A model generated the notes under the pieces. That model saw nothing but the letters and a program-made list of their open reading frames with translations, made no database searches and was not told the DNA's origin. Shown here piece after piece: positions 57,280-64,000 of a stretch of DNA of 64,000 bases (position 1 is the first letter of the stretch; every line of letters starts with the position of its first letter). A program made the translations under genes and the position numbers. The stretch is from Rubrobacter taiwanensis (GTDB lineage: Bacteria; Actinomycetota; Rubrobacteria; Rubrobacterales; Rubrobacteraceae). Location: assembly GCF_004337705.1 (NCBI RefSeq), contig NZ_SKBU01000015.1, positions 78,852 through 142,851 on the forward strand. Reading direction: 5' to 3'.

Positions 57280-59741
57280 AGCAGTCCGGAGCAACGCCCG
57301 GCTCGTGGATCCCGGACCGGCGCAGGATACCTGCTCTGGGCGTGGTCGGGCTCGGGATAATAGGGTTCTTCACGCTCGTGGCCGTACTCGCGCCGCTTCT
57401 CGCCCCCTACGACCCCAGCGCCCGGGTAGCGCCGCCCTTCGCCGCGCCGAGCCTCGCCCACCCGCTCGGGGCTAACGACGTCGGGAACGATCTCTTGAGC
57501 AGCCTCATCTTCGGCACCCGCATCTCGCTCGTCGTGGGCGTCGCGGCAGCGGTAGCCGCGACCGTTATCGGCACCGCGGTCGGACTGGCCTCCGGGTACT
57601 TCGGCGGCGTAACAGACGCGGTGCTGATGAGGTTGGTGGATGTCGCGCTATCCCTGCCCTTCCTGCCCCTCATGATCGTGATAGGAGTCTTCCTCGGACC
57701 GGGGCTCTCGACGGAGATCATCGTGATCTCCAGCGTCATCTGGGCCGGAGCGGCCAGGGAGTTGCGCTCCCAGGTGCTCTCGGTCAGCCAGCGGGACCAC
57801 GTCCGGGCCGCCCGGGCGATGGGTGCGGGAGGGACCTACATACTCCGCCGCCACCTCCTGCCGGCGGTCTTCCCGCTCGTGATCCCCCAGTTCGTCCGCG
57901 CCGCGAATATAGCTATCCTGCTTGAGGCTTCCCTGAGCTTTCTGGGCCTCGGGGACCCCATCAAGCAGAGCTGGGGCACGATCCTCTTCTACGCCAACGC
58001 CCGCAGCGCCTTTCTTACGGACGCCTGGATCTGGTGGGTCGTCCCGCCCGGGCTCTGTATCGCCCTCGCGGTCCTGTCCTTTGCTTTTATAGGCTTCGCT
58101 CTGGAGGAGCGCACCCGGCCCCGGTTGCACGCGCTCGCCCCTGCTCAGGTACGCCGCAGCCTCCCGGCCCAAGGTCCGCGCCGGGGAGACTGCCTGCTCG
58201 AGATCGAAGCCCTCACAATAGAGTACGGAGAGCGGCGGGCCGTAGACGGGGCAAGCCTGAAGCTGCCCCGGGGACGTACGCTCGGCGTCGTGGGGGCTTC
58301 GGGTAGCGGCAAGAGCACGCTGGTCTTTGCGGTCATGGGCCTGCTGCGGGCCCCGGCACGTATCACTTCGGGCCGAGTCTTGCTCGCCGGGGAAGATCTG
58401 CTGGGAGCCCCGGAGAAGCGGCTGCGCGAGCTGCGCGGCGACCGGGTGGCGCTCGTCCCGCAGACAGCGATGAACGCGCTCAACCCCATCCTCCCCGTCG
58501 CGAACCAGATCGCCGAGGCCATCCGGCTCCACCGCCCGGTGAGCCGTAAGACCGCCCGCGAGCGGGCGCTAGAGATGCTGGAGGCGGTCGGCATCCCGCG
58601 CGCGCGGGCCGGAAGTTACCCGCACGAATTCTCGGGCGGCATGCGCCAGCGCGCCGTCATCGCAATGGCGCTGGCCAACGAGCCCGACCTGTTGGTCGTG
58701 GACGAGCCCACCACAGGCCTCGACCCCCGCATACAGGGCGAGATCCTCCGACTCCTCAAACGCCTCCAGAGAGAGATGAACCTCGCCATCCTCCTCATCT
58801 CCCACGATTTGCCGGTAGTGAGCCGCACGGTGGACACTCTGGCGGTGATGCAAGAGGGCAGGATAGTCGAGGCGGGACCGGCGGATGAGATCCTCTCCCG
58901 CCCCCAACACCCGTACACCCGCCGTCTCTTGCAGGCCGCCCGGCCTGAGCGCCTCCGCCCCCCACTCACCTCTACCGACAGGACACCGCTGCTCCGGCTC
59001 GAAGGCGTCTCCAAAGCCTACCGGAACGCCATTGCAGCCGACAGAATAAGCTTCGAGGTCCGGGAAGGAGAAGTAGTGGGCCTCATAGGAGAGAGCGGGG
59101 CCGGCAAGAGCACCCTGGCCTGCATGATCCTGGGCCTCGAACGCCCGGATGCAGGACAGATACGGTTCGAAAACCGAGTTCTCAACGACCTCTCCCGGCG
59201 CGAGCTGCGAGCCGCGCGCAAGCGCCTGCACCTGGTCTTCCAGGATCCCTACCAGTCGCTGCCCGAACACCTGCGGGTGCGTGAGATAGTATCCGAACCC
59301 CTGCGCATCCACGGCGAGCCAAAGGTCGAAGACCGGATGCAACAAGCTCTGAGAGAGGTGGACCTGGACCCCGCTCGCTACGCCGAACGCTACCCTTCAG
59401 AGCTCTCCGGCGGCGAGCGCCAGCGCGTGGCCCTCGCCCGCGCCGGGGTGCTGCAGCCACGCCTCGTCGTGCTGGATGAGCCCACCTCCATGCTCGACGC
59501 CGGGCTGCGCAAAGATCTGCTAGAGTCGCTGGAGCGCCTCAAAGAAGACCTTGGAGTCTCCTACCTGTGCATCACGCATGACCTGCTCCTCGCCCGCGCC
59601 TTCTGCGACCGGCTGGTGGTGCTGCGCCGGGGACGGGTTGTGGAGCGCGGCCCGGTGGAGTCGGTTATCCGGAAGCCGAAAGAACCCTACACCCGGCAGC
59701 TCGTGCGTGCCGGGCTGCCGGAAGAGAACCGCGCTACGTAA
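57276..59741 (+). CDS. Fused DppC-type permease and two ABC ATPases
   Basis: 821 residues with three parts. Residues about 1-290: DppC-type permease with six helices and EAA loop AMGAGGTYILRRHLLPAV. Residues about 305-555: DppD-like ATPase (Walker A GASGSGKST, signature FSGGMRQRAVIA, Walker B LLVVDEPTTG). Residues about 570-815: DppF-like ATPase (GESGAGKST, LSGGERQRVALA, LVVLDEPTSM). Normally these are three separate genes. Together with the first permease they would form a complete importer with only two membrane polypeptides. Confidence 0.92.
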   Translation: MKQSGATPGSWIPDRRRIPALGVVGLGIIGFFTLVAVLAPLLAPYDPSARVAPPFAAPSLAHPLGANDVGNDLLSSLIFGTRISLVVGVAAAVAATVIGTAVGLASGYFGGVTDAVLMRLVDVALSLPFLPLMIVIGVFLGPGLSTEIIVISSVIWAGAARELRSQVLSVSQRDHVRAARAMGAGGTYILRRHLLPAVFPLVIPQFVRAANIAILLEASLSFLGLGDPIKQSWGTILFYANARSAFLTDAWIWWVVPPGLCIALAVLSFAFIGFALEERTRPRLHALAPAQVRRSLPAQGPRRGDCLLEIEALTIEYGERRAVDGASLKLPRGRTLGVVGASGSGKSTLVFAVMGLLRAPARITSGRVLLAGEDLLGAPEKRLRELRGDRVALVPQTAMNALNPILPVANQIAEAIRLHRPVSRKTARERALEMLEAVGIPRARAGSYPHEFSGGMRQRAVIAMALANEPDLLVVDEPTTGLDPRIQGEILRLLKRLQREMNLAILLISHDLPVVSRTVDTLAVMQEGRIVEAGPADEILSRPQHPYTRRLLQAARPERLRPPLTSTDRTPLLRLEGVSKAYRNAIAADRISFEVREGEVVGLIGESGAGKSTLACMILGLERPDAGQIRFENRVLNDLSRRELRAARKRLHLVFQDPYQSLPEHLRVREIVSEPLRIHGEPKVEDRMQQALREVDLDPARYAERYPSELSGGERQRVALARAGVLQPRLVVLDEPTSMLDAGLRKDLLESLERLKEDLGVSYLCITHDLLLARAFCDRLVVLRRGRVVERGPVESVIRKPKEPYTRQLVRAGLPEENRAT

Positions 59742-60474
59742 AGGGGGACGGCCCGCGCTTCGGATCCGGAAGAACGCCTCCCAGCTCCCGCGGCGGCCCG
59801 CCGAGCTCGCCCTGCACCCGCTCCAGAAAGGCGCGGGCGAGATCCATTCGGCCCCCGGCGAGAGCCCGCACCGCCAGCTCCGCCGACTCGCCGTCTACCT
59901 CTCGCAGCGCGGGGACGGTTCTGCGCGGGTTCGCCGGCCACTCGCCCTTGAGCCGGATCAGGGCGTCCGCCCCGAACCGGACGGCCTGCGCCAGCAGCAG
60001 CGCGAGCGTCGCCCGTTCATCCAGCTCTTCGCTCTGCGCACGCTCCAGCAGCAGTCTCCGCAGGTGCTCCAGCTCGAAGCTCGCGTACCGCCGCTCCTCC
60101 GCGCTCATCGGGGGCGGTCCCTTGCGGTAGAGCTGCCGGATCTCCGCCACCAGGCGCGCGAAACGCCCCTCCGGGTCGTACAGTATCCGGGCCTCCGCCC
60201 AGGCCGGGACCACTTTCTCAGGCAGAGTCTCTTCCTCCACGGCCTTCCAGACCTCCACCTCGCTCTTGAAGAGGACCTCCACCGGCCACCCGTGATAAAG
60301 GAACGTCTCTACCCGCTCGGGGCTCTCCCCTTCAACCAGCGCCACCATGTCCAGGTCGCTCCCCGACCGCGCCTCGCCGCGGGCGAACGAACCGACCAGA
60401 GCTATTCCCGCCAAGCCCGCGCACCGCCGCAATTGGGCCACCAGCGGCTCTATGTCGGGACGCTCCCCTACCAC
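59734..60474 (-). CDS. Nucleotidyltransferase-domain protein (MNT-like)
   Basis: 246 residues. The N-terminal nucleotidyltransferase motif GSFARGEARSGSDLDMVAL (GSxARGx9-11DxD) is intact, with the third acidic residue in GWPVEVLF. The remainder is helical (about residues 120-230), resembling MNT/HEPN-like fusion or kanamycin nucleotidyltransferase-like proteins. Target unknown. Convergent with the ABC operon (8-base overlap) and lying immediately downstream of the rRNA terminator. Confidence 0.82.
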   Translation of the reverse strand: MVGERPDIEPLVAQLRRCAGLAGIALVGSFARGEARSGSDLDMVALVEGESPERVETFLYHGWPVEVLFKSEVEVWKAVEEETLPEKVVPAWAEARILYDPEGRFARLVAEIRQLYRKGPPPMSAEERRYASFELEHLRRLLLERAQSEELDERATLALLLAQAVRFGADALIRLKGEWPANPRRTVPALREVDGESAELAVRALAGGRMDLARAFLERVQGELGGPPRELGGVLPDPKRGPSPFT

Positions 60475-60483
60475 TCCTCACAC

Positions 60484-60517
60484 ACAAAACAACGCCCCGG
60501 CGCAGCTGCTGCGCCGG
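60484..60517 (-). terminator. rRNA operon intrinsic terminator
   Basis: CCGGCGCAG, three bases, CTGCGCCGG (60497-60517) forms a perfect nine-pair stem on the minus strand, followed by GGCGTTGTTTTG. It lies 23 bases beyond the 5S gene and ends the ribosomal RNA transcript. Confidence 0.85.
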
Positions 60518-60539
60518 AGCAATCTCCGGGCAATAAAAA

Positions 60540-60653
<114 letters not shown>

Positions 60654-61012
60654 TTCTAAAATATTTACTTGTAAATCCCCCGCGAGAGAGGCGCCTGAGC
60701 TTTGAGAACTGCATAGCGCATCGAGCAATAGCATTAAGCCCTCGGCCTATTAGTACCACTCGGCTCAATGCGTCGCCGCACTTACACCTGTGGCCTATCA
60801 ACCTGGTGGTCTACCAGGGGCCTTACCCCCTAGAAGGGGGGGAGACCTCATCTTGGGGTGGGCTTCCCGCTTAGATGCCTTCAGCGGTTATCCCTTCCGC
60901 ACATAGCTACCCGGCGGTGCCCTTGGCAGGACAACCGGTACACCAGAGGTGCGTCCACTCCGGTCCTCTCGTACTAGGAGTCGCTCCCCTCAAGTCTCCT
61001 GCGCCCACGGAA

Positions 61013-61058
<46 letters not shown>

Positions 61059-61059
61059 G

Positions 61060-61095
<36 letters not shown>

Positions 61096-61167
61096 ACTCC
61101 AGCCCCAGGATGCGCTGAGCCGACATCGAGGTGCCAAACCGCTGCGTCGATGTGAACTCTTGGCAGC

Positions 61168-61210
<43 letters not shown>

Positions 61211-61360
61211 CGGCACTTCCACTCGTTACCGCCGGATCACTAAGCCCGACTTTCGTCCCTGCTCGACCCGTCGGTCTCACAGTCAAGCTCCCTTATGCCT
61301 TTGCACTCTGCGCACGATTTCCGACCGTGCTGAGGGAACCTTTGGGCGCCTCCGTTACCG

Positions 61361-61400
<40 letters not shown>

Positions 61401-61535
61401 CTGTTCCCCACCCGGATCACGGCGCGGGGTTAGAACACCAACACACCCAGGGAGGTATCTCAAGGACGGCTCCACCGAGACTGGCGTCCCGGCTTCCCAG
61501 CCTCCCTCCTATCCTGCACAAGGTGTGTCAGCATC

Positions 61536-61576
<41 letters not shown>

Positions 61577-61632
61577 TTTCCGCGGGTAATCGGCATCTTC
61601 ACCGATACTACAATTTCACCGAGCCTCTGGTC

Positions 61633-61697
<65 letters not shown>

Positions 61698-62324
61698 CGG
61701 ACACTCCCAACTGTTTCCAGAAGGGCCGGACTTTATCTTAGCTGGCCTCGATTCACCTGCGCGGCGAGGCGTCGAATCTCTTCAACACCCTCCGCTGTCA
61801 GATGATCGCCCGCCTCCATCATCAACAGGATGCGGCGGAACTTTTGAAATTCCACGCGCTTCCTGGACTTCAGCGGGTGCTTAACGAAGAATGGAACGAT
61901 GTGCCGGAGCAGATGCTCCTTACCCCTCACGCGGTAGGCCATCCGGTCACCGTGGTCCTTGCGAACCACGCCGCAACCGAAGTAAGCCTTCAGCGCGTAC
62001 AGAAGCTGCACATCGCGCTCGTGCCGCACGACAGTGAATTCAGGCAGAACCTGATATCCGGCGCTCATCTCGGGATGCTCGTTGATCCCGACGAAGAAGC
62101 AACCTTCACCATCCACGAAGCCTGTTATCCACCCTGCGTCAAGCTTCATCGGCCAACCCCGAACGTAAAGTCTCTGAGGGTTCCCGCTGCAGCTGCGGGC
62201 CTTCCCTGCGGATTGTCCATGTATCCGCCGGATTTTTACTGCCGATATAAGTATACCGGCTAGTACCGGACGGCTTTAGGAGTTCCCCGCATATGGTTCG
62301 GTTTTACTAAGGCTAGCGTTACTA
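61698..62324 (-). other. Group I intron in 23S rRNA after position U1931 (E. coli numbering)
   Basis: 627 bases interrupt the rRNA between CCTAAGGT and AGCGAAATT. P1 can be read: the exon CTAAGGT pairs with the intron GCCTTAG, with the splice-site U opposite G. P7 strands are CAGAGACT (about 62169-62176) and AAGATAAAGTCC (61729-61740), matching conserved group I elements R and S. The last intron base is G (61698). The position corresponds to L1931, known as an intron site in Thermotoga; that is from memory. Confidence 0.93.
61733..62149 (-). CDS. LAGLIDADG homing endonuclease of the 23S intron
   Basis: 138 residues with one LAGLIDADG motif (WITGFVDGEGCFF, residues 7-19) and a beta-strand region (LPEFTVVRHERDVQLL), so it should act as a homodimer. 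It occupies the loop between the two P7 strands (P8 region). Its TAA stop is part of the P7 3' strand. It is expected to cut intronless 23S genes at the L1931 site and promote intron spread. Confidence 0.93.
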   Translation of the reverse strand: MKLDAGWITGFVDGEGCFFVGINEHPEMSAGYQVLPEFTVVRHERDVQLLYALKAYFGCGVVRKDHGDRMAYRVRGKEHLLRHIVPFFVKHPLKSRKRVEFQKFRRILLMMEAGDHLTAEGVEEIRRLAAQVNRGQLR

Positions 62325-63180
62325 ACCTTAGGACGGTTATAGTTACCGCCGCCATTGACCAGCGCTTCGGTCGGGAGCTTCGCCCGAAGGCTAACCCCCT
62401 TCCTTAACGTTCTGGCATTGGGCAGGCGTCAGCCCCTATACGTCGTCTTTTCGACTTAGCAGAGACCTGTGTTTTTGATAAACAGTCGCCTGGGCCTATT
62501 CTCTGCGGCTCCGGACAGCTCTGGGCCGCGTGGACCCTCACCGTCCAGAGCTCCCCTTCTCCCGAAGTTACGGGGACAGTTTGCCGAGTTCCTTGACCAG
62601 AGTTCGCTCGATCGCCTTAGTGTTCTCCACTCGCCCACCTGTGTCGGTTTGGGGTACGGGCACGTGCGTGACTCGCTTAGAAGCTTTTCCCGGAAGCATG
62701 GGTTCAGCCACTTCGCCCCGAAGGGTTTCGGCTCACTCCTCAGGCCTGTAACGGGGCCCGGATTTTCCTGGTCCCCGCCCTACGAGCAAGCCCGTGGTCG
62801 ACCAGCGCCACGGTTGGCCTACCCTTCTCCGTCCCTCCATCGCTCAGACGCCACGCCCGTGGTGCAGGAATATCAACCTGCTGTCCATCGCCTACGGCTT
62901 TCGCCCTCGGCTTAGGTCCCGACTAACCCTGGGCAGATTAGCTTTACCCAGGAACCCTTGGGCATTCGGCGGACAGGTTTCTCGCCTGTCTTTCGTTACT
63001 CATGCCAGCATTCTCTCTCCTGATGCGTCCACGGCTCAAGCTCACGCCGCCGCTTCATCCGCGACAGGATGCTCCCCTACCACTCCAGCACAAGGCCGAA
63101 GTCCGCGGCTTCGGCAAACGGCTTAAGTCCCGCTGAATTTTCGGCGCAACACCACTTGACCAGTGAGCTATTACGCACTC

Positions 63181-63212
<32 letters not shown>

Positions 63213-63470
63213 TGGTTGTCTGTGCAGCGCCACATCCTTTGCCACTTAGCCGTTATTTAGGGGCCTTAGCCGGCGGTCTGGGTTGTTTCCCTCTCGGGAC
63301 CGAAGTTTATCCCCCGGCCCCTGACTCCGGCGCTCTAACGTCCACGGTCTTCGGAGTTTGTCTGAGATTGGTAACCTTGTAGGGCCCCGCACTCAAACAG
63401 TGCTCTACACCCGCGACGAAACACGCCAGGCTATACCTAAATATATTTCGGGGAGAACCAGATATCGCCG

Positions 63471-63508
<38 letters not shown>

Positions 63509-63565
63509 GCCCGGTTTTCAACCCGAGTCGGTTCGGCCCTCCACGAGGTCTTACCCCCGCTTCAG

Positions 63566-63599
<34 letters not shown>

Positions 63600-63784
63600 G
63601 CGGCACCTGACTAGACGCCCTGTTCAGACTCGCTTTCGCTGCGGCTCGCTCCGTAAAGCTTAACCTCGCCAGGCACCAGCAACTCGCTGGCCCGTTATGC
63701 AAAAAGTACGCCGTCACAGCAGTAGAACCGCTGCTCCGACCGCTTGTAGGCGTATGGTTTCAGGTACTCTTTCACCCCCCTTGC

Positions 63785-63815
<31 letters not shown>

Positions 63816-64000
63816 GGTTCACTATCGGTCACCGTTAGTATTTAGCCTTGCGGGGTGGTCCCCGCGGATTCGATCCGGGTTTCACGTGTCCGGACCTACT
63901 CAGGTACCAGGACAGGGAGTCGCCCGAGTTTCGCCTACGGGGCTTTCACCCTCTGCGGCCGAGATTATCCATCCCGGTTCGGCTACCCGCGCGATTTGTA

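Overview
The window is a gene-dense, very GC-rich bacterial chromosome segment. Its features suggest a high-GC Gram-positive of the Rubrobacter type: SigB/SigF-like sigma factors, frequent GTG and TTG starts, start codons placed directly at promoters, the neighbourhood alaS-ruvX-mltG-aroE, and clustered type IV pilus genes. The species is inferred from this pattern and was not looked up. Almost everything from 1 to 53.3 kb is on the minus strand; aspS, ilvD and the 53.4-59.7 kb transporter operon are on the plus strand. I see no insertion sequence, prophage, CRISPR array or tRNA gene.

Region by region, in sequence order. (1) 1-2.7 kb: a sensor histidine kinase flanked by two NarL-type response regulators whose 5' ends share 61 identical bases. 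(2) 2.8-8.9 kb: a type IV pilus cluster (major pilin, four minor-pilin-like proteins, PilB/GspE ATPase) with its own sigma-factor gene inside. (3) 8.8-15.6 kb: aroE, mltG, ruvX, alaS, then a second SigB-like sigma factor coupled to a degenerate RsbW-like protein and two small membrane proteins. (4) 15.6-19.3 kb: mnmA, an IscU-like protein lacking the third cysteine, a cysteine desulfurase and a lipoprotein. (5) 19.3-25.7 kb: a probable 6S RNA divergent from aspS, an orphan structured RNA, hisS, an MBL hydrolase and rel. (6) 25.7-32.7 kb: ubiB, a phasin-like protein, secF, secD, tgt, queA and a DUF2905 protein.

(7) 32.7-45.9 kb: an accessory block lying between ruvB and the DUF2905-queA operon, which are neighbours in many other bacteria. 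It holds a VOC enzyme, an M24 peptidase, HyuB/HyuA hydantoinase-oxoprolinase subunits, an EthD protein, a complete ECF importer with a fused double ATPase, an XRE-cupin regulator, a patatin-NTF2 fusion and ilvD. (8) 45.9-53.3 kb: ruvB, ruvA, ruvC, yebC, pdxT, pdxS, an arsA-like gene broken by a frameshift in an AG/CT repeat, a zinc-less TraR/DksA protein and type 2 IPP isomerase. (9) 53.4-59.7 kb: a peptide-type ABC importer operon containing two tandem paralogous ThuA-like proteins and a protein that fuses a permease with both ATPases.

(10) 59.7-64 kb: a nucleotidyltransferase gene, then the end of an rRNA operon (terminator, 5S, 23S running off the window). The 23S gene is interrupted after the position equivalent to E. 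coli U1931 by a 627-base group I intron carrying a single-motif LAGLIDADG endonuclease gene. Its P1 helix, P7 elements and terminal G can all be read directly. The intron, the ECF-hydantoinase block, the ThuA-like/ABC operon, the pilus sigma factor, the arsA frameshift and the two non-coding RNAs are the most interesting items.
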